64,000 nucleotides of DNA, taken from positions 310,001 through 374,000 of the forward strand of contig NZ_JNXE01000002.1 of assembly GCF_000716605.1 (NCBI RefSeq), given 5' to 3'. Positions within the stretch are counted from its first letter, which is position 1; each line of letters begins with the position of its first letter. The notes under the pieces were generated by a model that ran no database searches, had not been told where the DNA came from, and saw only the letters and a list, made by a program, of their open reading frames with translations. The translations under genes and the position numbers were made by a program. The DNA comes from Streptomyces sp. NRRL F-525. GTDB taxonomy: Bacteria; Actinomycetota; Actinomycetes; Streptomycetales; Streptomycetaceae. Positions 53,354 through 64,000 of the stretch are shown in pieces.

Positions 53354-54805
53354 GTGACCACCGCATCAGAGCCCCGGGTGTCGGGGCTGGAGATACGTTC
53401 CATCGACTACGTCCCGCTGAACGAGCGCCACGGCAAGCTGTGGCATCTGGGCCCCCTGTGGTTCATGTCGAACGCGCAGATCGCCACCCTCGCCGTCGGC
53501 CTGATCAGCATCACCGAGGGCGGCAACCTCATCTGGTCGCTCATCGCGATCGTGGCCGGCACCCTGCTCGGCACCTTCTTCATGGCGTTCCACTCGGCCC
53601 AGGGCCCGCAGCTGGGACTGCCGCAGATGATCCAGTCGCGGCCCCAATTCGGTTACGTGGGCGCCCTGTTGGTGTGGCTGTTCGCGTACGTCCAGTACGC
53701 GGGCTTCAACGTCTTCAACACGATCCTCGCCGGCGAGGCCCTGCACACCACCGTGCACGGCGGCACCAAGATGTGGGTGGCCGTGGTCACCGTGGTCGGC
53801 TTCGTGATCGCGCTCGTGGGCTACGACGTCATCCACAAGGCGGAGCAGTTCCTGACGTACACCTTCCTGGTGGTCTTCGGGATCTTCACCGTGGGCGTGC
53901 TGGCGACCCTGCACTACCCGGCCGGCTCCTTCGACCTCGGCGGCTTCTCCTGGACGCCGTTCCTCGCGCAGTTCGGTGTGGTCGCCGGCTACCAGATCAG
54001 CTGGGCGATCTACGTCTCGGACTACTCGCGCTACCTCCCGCCGGACGTGACCGTCCGCAAGACCTTCTACTGGACCTACTTCGGCTCGGCGCTCGGCGGG
54101 GTCTGGCTGATGACCCTCGGCGCACTGCTCGCCGCCTGGGCGGGCAAGGACTTCGACACGATCCGCTCGATCAACGCGGCCGGCGACAAGGTGTTCAACG
54201 GCTTCGGCGCGATCGTCCTCCTCTTCGCCACCCTGGGCCTGGTCTCCGTGACCGCGCTGAACATGTACGGCGGTTCGCTCACCCTGATCAGCGCGATCGA
54301 CTCGTTCAAGAAGGTCCAACCGACCGTGTCCGTAAGGGCGTTGACGATCGGCCTGACCGCCGTGCTCTCCCTGGTCGGCGCGATGGCCGCGACCGCGAAC
54401 TTCCTCACGAACTTCAACAACTTCCTGCTGCTGGTGCTCTATCTGTTCATCCCGTGGACCGCGGTCAACCTGATGGACTACTACGTGGTGCGCCGCGGCC
54501 ACTACGCGATCGCCGAGATCTTCAACCCCCATGGCATCTACGGCCGTTGGGGCTGGCACGGGATCATCTCCTACCTGGTGGGCTTCGGCGTCATGGTGCC
54601 GTTCTTCTCCGTCGGCACCCTCTACGTCGGCCCGATCGCGCACGCCATGGACGGCGCCGACCTCTCCCTGTTCGTCGGCCTGCCGGTCGCCGGGTTGCTG
54701 TACTGGTGGCTGAGCCGCTCGATCGACGTGGAGGCCGAGATCCGCGTGGCCGACGCGGAGGCCGCGGAGTTGGAGCAGGCGGCGCACGAACACCGCGAGC
54801 CCTGA
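53354..54805 (+). CDS. NCS1-family permease (purine/cytosine type)
   Basis: This is a 483-residue membrane transporter with 12 expected helices. The NCS1 pattern includes PLNERHGKLWHLGPLWFMSNAQ, the sodium/substrate region LGLPQMIQSRPQFGYVG, and SWAIYVSDYSRYLP in the middle. The C-terminal 35 residues are acidic and cytoplasmic. It most resembles cytosine or purine permeases; allantoin or thiamine-precursor transport is also possible. GTG 53354 has GGAGG 5 nt upstream. The divergent panD gene does not point to a specific substrate. Confidence 0.85.
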   Translation: MTTASEPRVSGLEIRSIDYVPLNERHGKLWHLGPLWFMSNAQIATLAVGLISITEGGNLIWSLIAIVAGTLLGTFFMAFHSAQGPQLGLPQMIQSRPQFGYVGALLVWLFAYVQYAGFNVFNTILAGEALHTTVHGGTKMWVAVVTVVGFVIALVGYDVIHKAEQFLTYTFLVVFGIFTVGVLATLHYPAGSFDLGGFSWTPFLAQFGVVAGYQISWAIYVSDYSRYLPPDVTVRKTFYWTYFGSALGGVWLMTLGALLAAWAGKDFDTIRSINAAGDKVFNGFGAIVLLFATLGLVSVTALNMYGGSLTLISAIDSFKKVQPTVSVRALTIGLTAVLSLVGAMAATANFLTNFNNFLLLVLYLFIPWTAVNLMDYYVVRRGHYAIAEIFNPHGIYGRWGWHGIISYLVGFGVMVPFFSVGTLYVGPIAHAMDGADLSLFVGLPVAGLLYWWLSRSIDVEAEIRVADAEAAELEQAAHEHREP

Positions 54806-54827
54806 CGCCCGTTGGGCCGTTCCGCCG

Positions 54828-56723
54828 TCACACCACCGCTTCCTGGATCGGTCCAATATCCGCCTGCTTCTCGAACTGCGTGCGGTACAGCTCCGCGTAC
54901 CGCCCACCGGAGGCGAGGAGTTGGTCGTGCGTGCCGCGTTCCACGATCTCGCCCGCCTCGACGACGAGGATCTGGTCGGCGGAGCGCACGGTGGACAGCC
55001 GGTGCGCGATCACCACCGCCGTACGGCCCTGCAGTGCCTCGGTGAGGGCCTCCTGGACGGCCGCCTCCGAGGTGTTGTCCAGGTGGGCGGTGGCCTCGTC
55101 GAGGATGACGACGCGCTGGCCTGCCAGCAACAGCCGGGCGATGGTGAGGCGTTGGCGCTCGCCTCCGGAGAGCCGGTAGCCGCGTTCGCCGACGACCGTG
55201 TCCAGGCCGTCGGGCAGCGACCGTACGAGATCGTCGAGGCGGGAGCGGCGCAGGGCGTCCCACAACTCGTCCTCGGTGGCGGCGGGTTGAGCCAGCAGGA
55301 GGTTGGCGCGGACCGAGTCGTGGAAGAGGTGGCCGTCCTGGGTGACCATGCCGAGGGTGGCCCGCAGCGAGGCGGCGGTGACATCGCGGACGTCGACGCC
55401 TCCGACGCGGACGGCGCCTGCGTCGACGTCGTAGAGCCGGGGCAGGAGTTGGGCGACGGTGGACTTGCCGGCGCCGGAGGAGCCGACGAGGGCGATGGTC
55501 TGGCCGGGTTCGGCGCGGAAGGAGATGCCGTGCAGGACCTCGGCGCCGCCGCGGGTGTCGAGGGAGGCGACCTCCTCCAGTGAGGCGAGGGAGACCTTGT
55601 CGGCGGAGGGGTAGGCGAAGCGGACCTCGTCGAACTCGACCGCGACCGGGCCCTCGGGTACCTCACGGGCGTCCGGCTTGTCCTCGATGAGGGGTTTGAG
55701 GTCGAGGACCTCGAAGACGCGCTCGAAGCTGACGAGGGCGCTCATCACCTCGACGCGGGCTCCGGCCAGCGCGGTGAGCGGGGCGTAGAGGCGGGTCAGG
55801 AGCAGCGCGAGCGAGACGACCGCGCCCGGCTCCAGGGTGCCGTGCAGGGCGAACCAGCCGCCGAGGCCGTAGACGAGGGCGAGGGCCAGGGCGGAGACCA
55901 GGGTCAGCGAGGTGATGAACACCGACTGGGCGGTGGCCGTGCGGACGCCGATGTCGCGGACCTGGCTCGCGCGGTCCGCGAACTCCACGGACTCCTCGTC
56001 GGGGCGGCCGAAGAGTTTGACGAGGGTCGCGCCGGGCGCGGAGAAGCGCTCGGTCATGCGGGTGCTCATCGCGGCGTTGAGCGTGGCCGCCTCGCGCTGC
56101 ATGCGGGCCATCCGGCTGCCCATGCGGCGGGCCGGGATCACGAACACCGGCAGCAGCACCAGCGCGAGCAGGGTGATCTGCCAGGACAGGGTGAGCATGA
56201 CGACCAGCGTGAGCAGCAGGGTGACGAAGTTGCTCACCACTCCGGACAGGGTGTTGCTGAACGCGCGTTGGGCGCCGATGACGTCGTTGTTGAGCCGGGA
56301 GACCAGCGCTCCCGTACGGGTACGTGTGAAGAACGCGACCGGCATGCGCTGCACATGATCGAACACAGCCGTCCGCAGATCGAGGATGAGCCCCTCCCCG
56401 AGCGCGGAGGAAAGCCGCCGACCCAGGATGCCGAGCGCCGCCTCGGCGACCGCGATCAGGGCGATCAGCAGGGCGAGGCGTACGACGGTCCCGTCGTCGC
56501 CGCCCGACACGATCGCGTCGACGACATGTCCGGCCAGGACGGGGGTCGCGACGGCGAGCAGCGCGGTCACCACCCCGAGCAGCACGAAGCGGGCGATCTG
56601 GCGGCGGTGCGGTCGCGCGAACTCCGCGATGCGGCGCAGCGTGGCGCGGGCGAAGGGGCGGCGCTCCTGTTCGGCGGTCATGACGGTGTGCAGTTGGGTC
56701 CAGGCCGTGCTCTCCATGCTCAT
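54828..56723 (-). CDS. ABC exporter, fused membrane and ATPase domains
   Basis: This is a 631-residue half-transporter. The six-helix membrane domain spans residues 35-335, and the ATPase domain has Walker A GSSGAGKST, signature LSGGERQRLTIARLLL, Walker B VVILDEATAHLD and the H-loop HRLST. Such proteins homodimerise and export lipids, peptides or drugs. There is no partner half-transporter or precursor gene beside it, so it is likely a homodimer of unknown cargo. It is convergent with the permease gene and divergent from the LPG-synthase-like gene. Confidence 0.9.
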   Translation of the reverse strand: MSMESTAWTQLHTVMTAEQERRPFARATLRRIAEFARPHRRQIARFVLLGVVTALLAVATPVLAGHVVDAIVSGGDDGTVVRLALLIALIAVAEAALGILGRRLSSALGEGLILDLRTAVFDHVQRMPVAFFTRTRTGALVSRLNNDVIGAQRAFSNTLSGVVSNFVTLLLTLVVMLTLSWQITLLALVLLPVFVIPARRMGSRMARMQREAATLNAAMSTRMTERFSAPGATLVKLFGRPDEESVEFADRASQVRDIGVRTATAQSVFITSLTLVSALALALVYGLGGWFALHGTLEPGAVVSLALLLTRLYAPLTALAGARVEVMSALVSFERVFEVLDLKPLIEDKPDAREVPEGPVAVEFDEVRFAYPSADKVSLASLEEVASLDTRGGAEVLHGISFRAEPGQTIALVGSSGAGKSTVAQLLPRLYDVDAGAVRVGGVDVRDVTAASLRATLGMVTQDGHLFHDSVRANLLLAQPAATEDELWDALRRSRLDDLVRSLPDGLDTVVGERGYRLSGGERQRLTIARLLLAGQRVVILDEATAHLDNTSEAAVQEALTEALQGRTAVVIAHRLSTVRSADQILVVEAGEIVERGTHDQLLASGGRYAELYRTQFEKQADIGPIQEAVV

Positions 56724-56879
56724 GGGAGAGACCGTAGGACCTCAAGCGTCGTTGAGGTCAACGGTTTCGCCGCATCGTCGTGCGGGGGCGAGCGCGGGGG
56801 CTCGTGTAAGGGCGCGCGTAAGGAACTGTCCCCGCTGCCGCAACCCGCAGTTGTCGTGGCGCGGAAACCCTCTAGGGAT

Positions 56880-57812
56880 GTGAGACACGTCCGCGTCCGA
56901 CAGATCCTGTGCCTGCTTCCCCTGCTCCTGGTCACCGTCGTCGCCGTCCAGCACCGCTCCGTACTCGTGGAGGGCTTCGGCCAGCTGCGGGCCGCGGAGT
57001 GGCCCTGGCTGGTGGCGGCGGCCGGTGCCACCTGTCTGACCTGGGTCGCCGCCGCCTTCACCCGGCAGGGTGCCGTGGTCGAACGGCTGCCCGCGCGGCG
57101 GCTGTTGGCCACCCAGTTCGCGGCGGGCGCGGCAAACCACCTGCTGCCCACGGGACTTGGGGCGGGCGCGGTGAACCTGCGGTTCCTGACCGTGTGCGGG
57201 CTGCCACTGGCCCGCTCATCGGCCGCGCTGGCCCTGTTCCTGCTCGCGGAGTCGATAGCCCGGCTGACGCTCCTCACCGGTCTGCTGATCGCCTTCCCGG
57301 ACGCCCTGCGCCTGGGAACCCTCCTTCCGGCGGGGGCGGTTGGACCGCTCCTCGTCATCATCGGCGCCGTGCTGTGCGCGGCGGTCCTCGTCCTCGTTCT
57401 GGTACGACGGCTGCGGACGGCGATCCTGTCGTTCCTCCGTACGGCGTTCAGTGAGGCCCGTTCCGTGCACACGCGGCCGGCGCGGGCGCTCGCGCTGTGG
57501 GGCGGATCGCTGGCGTTCCCCGCGCTCCAGGCGGCCGGACTCGTCGCGGTGGGGCAGGCGTTGAACCTGCCGGTGCCGCCCGCGCAGATGGCGCTCGCGT
57601 ATCTGGCGGCGACGGTCGCGGTCGCGCTGGTGCCCACGCCGGGCGGGATCGGCTCGGTGGAGGCCGCGTTGATCGTGGCGCTGGTCGCGGCGGGCGGCCC
57701 GGTCGCGGTGGCCACGGCGGTGGTGCTCGCCTACCGGATCATCACCGTCTGGATCCCCATCATTCCGGGCGCGTTGACCCTCGGCGCGCTCGTCCGGCTG
57801 AGAGTCATCTGA
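56880..57812 (+). CDS. lysylphosphatidylglycerol synthase transmembrane-region family protein
   Basis: This is a 310-residue membrane protein with about eight helices and the LPG_synthase_TM/UPF0104 pattern: FAAGAANHLLPTGLGAGAVNLRFL near residue 85 and VALVPTPGGIGSVEAALI near residue 250. It has no C-terminal lysyltransferase domain, so it is not a full MprF. The role may be lipid or polyprenyl-linked substrate movement. GTG 56880 has AGGG close upstream. A terminator hairpin follows 38 bp after the stop. Confidence 0.82.
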   Translation: MRHVRVRQILCLLPLLLVTVVAVQHRSVLVEGFGQLRAAEWPWLVAAAGATCLTWVAAAFTRQGAVVERLPARRLLATQFAAGAANHLLPTGLGAGAVNLRFLTVCGLPLARSSAALALFLLAESIARLTLLTGLLIAFPDALRLGTLLPAGAVGPLLVIIGAVLCAAVLVLVLVRRLRTAILSFLRTAFSEARSVHTRPARALALWGGSLAFPALQAAGLVAVGQALNLPVPPAQMALAYLAATVAVALVPTPGGIGSVEAALIVALVAAGGPVAVATAVVLAYRIITVWIPIIPGALTLGALVRLRVI

Positions 57813-57850
57813 TTCTCGGGTCCGTTCGCACCTTCCTGTAAAGCAGCATC

Positions 57851-57878
57851 AGCCCTGGTCGAGACATCGACCGGGGCT
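57851..57878 (+). terminator. terminator after the LPG-synthase-like gene
   Basis: AGCCCTGGTCGA (57851-57862) and TCGACCGGGGCT (57867-57878) form a 12-bp stem with one T-G pair and a 4-nt loop, then TCTTCGCG. Confidence 0.75.
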
Positions 57879-57985
57879 TCTTCGCGTTCGCCTCAACTAC
57901 CTTGTTTTACTTTTTACTTGACTCCACATGACAGCGCGAGTTGACTGAAGAGCGTTGATTTGTCAGCCGAGGAGGCAGGACTGTC

Positions 57986-59320
57986 ATGGGGGACGAGACG
58001 TTAGGAATCATCCTGGCGGGAGGCAGGGGCGAACGCGCCAAGCCGCTCACCCTCGCCTCGGCCGACTACATCCGCAGCAAGGCCCTCATCCCGTTCGTCG
58101 GCCGCTCGGTCGTCGAGTGGCTCGTCGAGGCCTGCCGCGACCAGGGCATCCGCCGCTTCTACGTGATCGCCCAGGGCGCCGAGAACCACAGCCAGATCAA
58201 GCTCGTGCTCGGCCACGGCGAACGGTTCGGCGTGGAGATCCACTACTCCCGCGCCCGGTTGGACCGGTACAACGTCGGCTCGGGCGCCGCCACCCTGCAC
58301 AACCTCGAACAGTGGGACCTGACGGGCCGTGCGCTGGTGCTGCCGGTGGACTCCGTCTTCGAGTTCGACCTGAACAGGCTGAACGACGCGCACGACGCCG
58401 CCGACGCCGTCGTGACCGTCGCCTCGGTCGGCCGCACCCCCGAGGAGATCGCCGGCAAGTACGGCGTGATGCAGACCTCCCCGGACGGACTGGTCTCGGG
58501 GTTCGTGGAGAAACCCACCTTGGACCGCGTCCACCGGATCTTCCCCGAGACATCGTTGCCTTCCTCCGTCCGCACCCTGCCGACCAACGCCGGGATGTAC
58601 CTGGTGGACTGCGGCCGGCTGCGGCTGGCCGCGCGCAACCCCGAGATGATCCGGCTCGCCCAGCAGCGCCTCGACTGGGGCGGCGACCTGCTGCCCTGGC
58701 TGGTCGGGCGGGGACTTCCGGTCGCCGCCGCGCCCATCGACCGGCTCGGTGACCTCGGCAGCATCGCCGACTACCTCGCCACCCTCGGCGACGTGCTCGG
58801 CGGCCGCTACCGGTGGATGGCCCGGGCCATGGGCGAGCCGACGAGCACCGACCCGCCGTACTGGATCCACGAGTCCAGCCTGCGCACCAAGGACAGCGTC
58901 ACCGGCACCACCCTCGCCCAGAAGATCTCCGAGGGCAGTGTGGTCATCGGCCCCGCCGTGCGCATCGGGCGCAACGCCGAGATCGGGCCCGGCGTGAAGC
59001 TGCGGTTCAGCGACATCGGTGACGGCGTCGACGTGGACGAGGGCGCCCGGCTCAGCCGGACGGCCATCGGCGACAGCGCGGTCGTCGGGCCGTACGCCCG
59101 CATCACCGACTCGTACGTCGGGCCGATGGCGCGGGTGCACTCCGAGCGGGACAACCCGGTCCGGCTCGTCCACTCCGCGATCGGTGAGGCCGCCGATCTG
59201 CGGCCCGGCACCCGGCTGTCCGGGGTGAGCGTCTATCCGCGGCTGCGGGTGCCCGCCGTCACCGGGCTGCCCACCGGCACCCATCTGACCAGCTCCGACG
59301 ACATCCTGCACTGGATCTGA
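57986..59320 (+). CDS. NDP-sugar synthase (nucleotidyltransferase) with a bldA-type TTA codon
   Basis: This 444-residue enzyme has an N-terminal nucleotidyltransferase domain (LGIILAGGRGERAKPLTLAS, then ALVLPVDSVFEFD and SGFVEKPTLD) and a C-terminal left-handed beta-helix (SVVIGPAVRIGRNAEIGPGV). It should join a sugar-1-phosphate to a nucleotide. ATG 57986 has GGAGG 8 nt upstream. Codon 6 is TTA (58001-58003), the leucine codon read only by the bldA tRNA in Streptomyces. It heads a rightward cluster with an NmrA-like protein, a GlgX-type enzyme and an AGE-type epimerase. The region upstream (57880-57960) is A/T-rich for this genome. The sugar and nucleotide are unknown. Confidence 0.85.
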   Translation: MGDETLGIILAGGRGERAKPLTLASADYIRSKALIPFVGRSVVEWLVEACRDQGIRRFYVIAQGAENHSQIKLVLGHGERFGVEIHYSRARLDRYNVGSGAATLHNLEQWDLTGRALVLPVDSVFEFDLNRLNDAHDAADAVVTVASVGRTPEEIAGKYGVMQTSPDGLVSGFVEKPTLDRVHRIFPETSLPSSVRTLPTNAGMYLVDCGRLRLAARNPEMIRLAQQRLDWGGDLLPWLVGRGLPVAAAPIDRLGDLGSIADYLATLGDVLGGRYRWMARAMGEPTSTDPPYWIHESSLRTKDSVTGTTLAQKISEGSVVIGPAVRIGRNAEIGPGVKLRFSDIGDGVDVDEGARLSRTAIGDSAVVGPYARITDSYVGPMARVHSERDNPVRLVHSAIGEAADLRPGTRLSGVSVYPRLRVPAVTGLPTGTHLTSSDDILHWI

Positions 59321-59376
59321 GCGCCCCCAACTCCCCCGCCCTTTCCGGCTCTTCCGCAGCCCCCGTGGAGATCTCG

Positions 59377-60087
59377 ATGGACAGCCCGATCGCCGTCATA
59401 GGAGGAACCGGCCGCACAGGCCGGCTCGTCGCCCGTCAACTGCTCGCCCGGAGCGAGAGCGTCCGCGTCATCGGCCGCAGCACCCAGCGCGCCCGCCGGC
59501 ACACGCCGCCGCAGGCCCAGTTCTTCGCGGCCGACGTGCGCTCCCCCGACTCCGTCCGTACCCCGCTGTACGGCTGCTCGGCGGTCGTCTACATCGTGGA
59601 GCCGGGCACCGACGACGCCGGTCCCGACAGCCCCGAGACCACCCTGCACACCGGGGTCCGCCATGTCCTCGACGCTGTCAACTCCACTGCCGCGGCACCG
59701 CACTTCGTGCTCATCAGCCAGCGCCATGTGACCCGCCGCGACCACCCCATGAACGCCTACGGCCGGATGCTGGACTGGCGGCTGGCCGGCGAGAACGCGG
59801 TGCGCTCCTCCGGGCTCCCGTACACCGTGATCCGCCCCGGCTGGCTGACCGACGAGCCCGACCACGGTCATCTGCACCTGGAACAGGGCGACTTGGGCGA
59901 CGGCCGGGTGGCCCGCCCGCTCGTCGCCGACGCCTGCGTGCAGGCGCTGTACTCCCCCGCCGCCCAGGGCGTGACCTTCGAGATGCGCAGCGAGACCGGG
60001 CCGGGTGCCACTCCCGTGCCCTGGCAGGAACTCTTCGCCGGCCTCCGCGCCGACGCCCCGACCGCGGCCCGGGCCGCACTCACCTGA
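59377..60087 (+). CDS. NmrA/NAD(P)-binding atypical SDR
   Basis: This 236-residue Rossmann protein has IAVIGGTGRTGRLVARQLL at the start and YTVIRPGWLTDEP near residue 155, as in NmrA and SDR_a5-type proteins. It lacks the YxxxK pair in the classical place, so it may sense or bind nucleotide rather than catalyse. I chose ATG 59377 (GGAG 6 nt upstream); GTG 59365 would add four residues. It sits 56 bp after the NDP-sugar synthase gene and 13 bp before the GlgX gene, so it is part of the cluster. Confidence 0.78.
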   Translation: MDSPIAVIGGTGRTGRLVARQLLARSESVRVIGRSTQRARRHTPPQAQFFAADVRSPDSVRTPLYGCSAVVYIVEPGTDDAGPDSPETTLHTGVRHVLDAVNSTAAAPHFVLISQRHVTRRDHPMNAYGRMLDWRLAGENAVRSSGLPYTVIRPGWLTDEPDHGHLHLEQGDLGDGRVARPLVADACVQALYSPAAQGVTFEMRSETGPGATPVPWQELFAGLRADAPTAARAALT

Positions 60088-60100
60088 GGTGGCCACCGAT

Positions 60101-62287
<2,187 letters not shown>

Positions 62288-62288
62288 G

Positions 62289-64000
62289 ATGACTACCCCT
62301 GCCCAACGCCGCATCCACTCCGACACCCTCGCGGGCTACGTCACGTACTACAGCCCGACCGGCCGCCGTTTCGGCCTGCGCACCTCCGACGAACGGGAGT
62401 TCACCGTCCACCTGGCGTCCAACGCCGTCTCCCGCATCGTCCGCAACCTCGGTGACGACTACCGCGACACCACCGCCGAGACCGTCGACATGCTGGCCGA
62501 GGGCCGGTTCGTCTTCGCGTACGGCATCCACTACGAGTGGGAGGGCGGCTCCCGGTTCGACGCGAAGGAGATCACCTTCCCGGAGGAGACGCGCGGCCAG
62601 TACGTCTTCGAGCACCCGAAGTGGTGGGTCCAACAGGCCACCGCCATCGCCGACTTCTACCTGCGCGGCCAGTTCCCCGACGGGGTGTACGACTGGCGCA
62701 ACTTCCGCACCCACATCACGCTCAGCGGCACCCATCTGCCGGACTTCGCCGGCGGGGACGTGCGCCAGGAGACGGACACCATCTCCCGGCTCGTCTACGG
62801 CCTGTCCACGGCGTACCTGCTGACCGGCGAGGACCGCTTCCTGGAGGCGGCCGAGGCGGGCACCCTGTATCTGCGCGAGCACATGCGGGTGGACGACGTG
62901 GCCGACGGCATCACCTACTGGTACCACGGCATCGACATCACCTCGTCGGGTCATCGCCCGGTCTTCGCCTCGGAGTTCGGCGACGACTTCGACGCGATCC
63001 CGATGTACGAGCAGATCTACGCGCTCGCCGGCCCCACCCAGACGTTCCGCATCACCGGCGACCCGCGGATCCTGGAGGACATCGACCGGACGTCCGCGCT
63101 GTTCCAGAAGTACTTCCGCGACCCCGTGCGCGGCGGGTTCTTCTCGCACATCGACCCGATCACCCTGGACCCGAACGCCGACTCGCTCGGCCGCAACCGG
63201 GCCCGCAAGAACTGGAACTCGGTGGGCGATCACGCCCCGGCGTACCTGATCAACGCCTTTCTGGCGACGGGCCGTTCGGACTTCGCGGCGCTCCTGGAGG
63301 AGACCGCGGACACCATCGTGGAGCGGTTCCCCGACGAGCCGAACAGCCCCTTCGTCCAGGAGCGATTCCACGCGGACTGGAGTCCGGACCGGACCTGGGG
63401 CTGGCAGCAGGACCGGGCGGTCGTCGGCCACAACCTGAAGATCGCCTGGAACCTGACCCGCATCAAGTCCCTGTTCGACAAGACCGAGTACGCCACGACC
63501 GCCGAGCGCATCGCCGAGATCATGCCGGCGGTGGGCAGCGACGGACTGCGCGGCGGCTGGCTGGACGTGGTCGAGCGGCAGCCCGACCCGGACAGCGGCA
63601 TCCACCGCATGGTGTGGCACGACCGCAAGGCCTGGTGGCAGCAGGAGCAGGCGATACTCGCCTATCTCATCCTGGCCGGCACCACCGGCGACCCGGAGCA
63701 ACTGCGGCTGGGGCGCGAGGCGGCGGCGTTCTACAACGCCTTCTTCCTCGACTACCAGGACGGCGGCGTCTACTTCAACGTGCTCGCCAGCGGCATCCCG
63801 TACCTGCTGGGCACCGAGCGGCTCAAGGGCAGCCACGCCATGGCCGGCTACCACGCGCTGGAGCTGTGCTACCTCGCGGCCACCTACACCGGGCTGCTGC
63901 TCAGCAACGACCCGATCACCCTGCACTTCAAGCCCCGCCCGGAGGACCTCCCGGACCGGGTGCTGCGCGTGGCGCCCGATCTGCTGCCGACGGGCACCGT
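62289..64000 (+). CDS. AGE-family (N-acylglucosamine 2-epimerase-like) protein, 3'-partial
   Basis: At least 570 residues are present before the window edge. The (alpha/alpha)6-barrel style is seen in QTFRITGDPRILEDIDRTSA, GGFFSHIDPITLDPNADSLG, KNWNSVGDHAPAYLINAF, RTWGWQQDRAVVGHNLKIAW and MVWHDRKAWWQQEQAILAYL, with the His residues typical of epimerases of this superfamily (AGE, cellobiose epimerase, YihS). It is longer than a normal AGE (about 400), with an added N-terminal 100 residues and more after GYHALEL. The ATG overlaps the glgX stop region. Probably isomerises or epimerises a hexose or oligosaccharide linked to the alpha-glucan cluster. Confidence 0.75.
   Translation, partial: MTTPAQRRIHSDTLAGYVTYYSPTGRRFGLRTSDEREFTVHLASNAVSRIVRNLGDDYRDTTAETVDMLAEGRFVFAYGIHYEWEGGSRFDAKEITFPEETRGQYVFEHPKWWVQQATAIADFYLRGQFPDGVYDWRNFRTHITLSGTHLPDFAGGDVRQETDTISRLVYGLSTAYLLTGEDRFLEAAEAGTLYLREHMRVDDVADGITYWYHGIDITSSGHRPVFASEFGDDFDAIPMYEQIYALAGPTQTFRITGDPRILEDIDRTSALFQKYFRDPVRGGFFSHIDPITLDPNADSLGRNRARKNWNSVGDHAPAYLINAFLATGRSDFAALLEETADTIVERFPDEPNSPFVQERFHADWSPDRTWGWQQDRAVVGHNLKIAWNLTRIKSLFDKTEYATTAERIAEIMPAVGSDGLRGGWLDVVERQPDPDSGIHRMVWHDRKAWWQQEQAILAYLILAGTTGDPEQLRLGREAAAFYNAFFLDYQDGGVYFNVLASGIPYLLGTERLKGSHAMAGYHALELCYLAATYTGLLLSNDPITLHFKPRPEDLPDRVLRVAPDLLPTGT

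Noticed and set aside
54828..56723. Peptide exporter of a RiPP cluster
   Set aside because: No peptidase C39 domain on the exporter and no precursor or modification gene next to it.

Overview
The window has about 70% G+C, strong third-position G/C bias, many GTG and TTG starts and a single in-frame TTA codon that I could find. Its gene families are typical of Streptomyces: DUF397 and DUF5753 regulators, SAM methyltransferases of the DUF574 type, an actinobacterial GlgC/GlgA pair, a transglycosylase/LysM/M23 protein, WS/DGAT and F420-type reductases. I read it as a chromosomal segment of a Streptomyces or a close relative. No rRNA, tRNA, CRISPR array, insertion sequence, prophage or origin is visible.

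Left part (1-17.4 kb). This is a glycan-foraging region. A leftward operon (5077 to 1) encodes a sugar-binding lipoprotein, two ABC permeases, a GH5_18-like enzyme and a GH85 endo-beta-N-acetylglucosaminidase. A divergent LacI regulator and paired palindromic operators lie at its head. The gene set matches published actinobacterial N-glycan-core utilisation loci. The GH85 reading frame is broken at a seven-G run. A WhiJ-like regulatory triad follows (anti-sigma-type ATPase, DUF397, XRE/DUF5753). Next come a GH29 fucosidase with a GH20 hexosaminidase, an amidase, a GNAT enzyme, a 57-residue small protein, and a GH16 beta-1,3-glucanase with a CBM56 behind a CebR-like operator.

Middle (17.4-38.7 kb). 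An alpha/beta hydrolase and a molybdopterin oxidoreductase precede a redox cassette: two F420-reductase-like proteins, an SDR and an epimerase-like protein, divergent from a LysR regulator. The cassette carries an unusual 20-bp tandem repeat and a GAATTC triplet. Two near-duplicate alpha/beta hydrolases and a large LuxR-family (LAL) ATPase follow. Further right are an S51 peptidase, a secreted beta-lactamase-fold protein, an LLM oxidoreductase, an HD protein, two SDR proteins (one with a zinc-ribbon-like insert) and a WS/DGAT acyltransferase.

Right part (38.8-64 kb). A GH2 (PA14-bearing) and GH92 operon with its own LacI-type operator extends the glycan theme. Glycogen/alpha-glucan genes (glgC, glgA/glgM), an FhuF-like protein, an EamA-like transporter, a muralytic enzyme, 6-phosphogluconate dehydrogenase, panD, an NCS1 permease and an ABC exporter follow. 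The window ends in a rightward cluster of an NDP-sugar synthase (TTA at codon 6), an NmrA-like protein, a GlgX-type debranching enzyme and an AGE-type epimerase. That cluster and the LysR-linked redox cassette are the best candidates for undescribed pathways.
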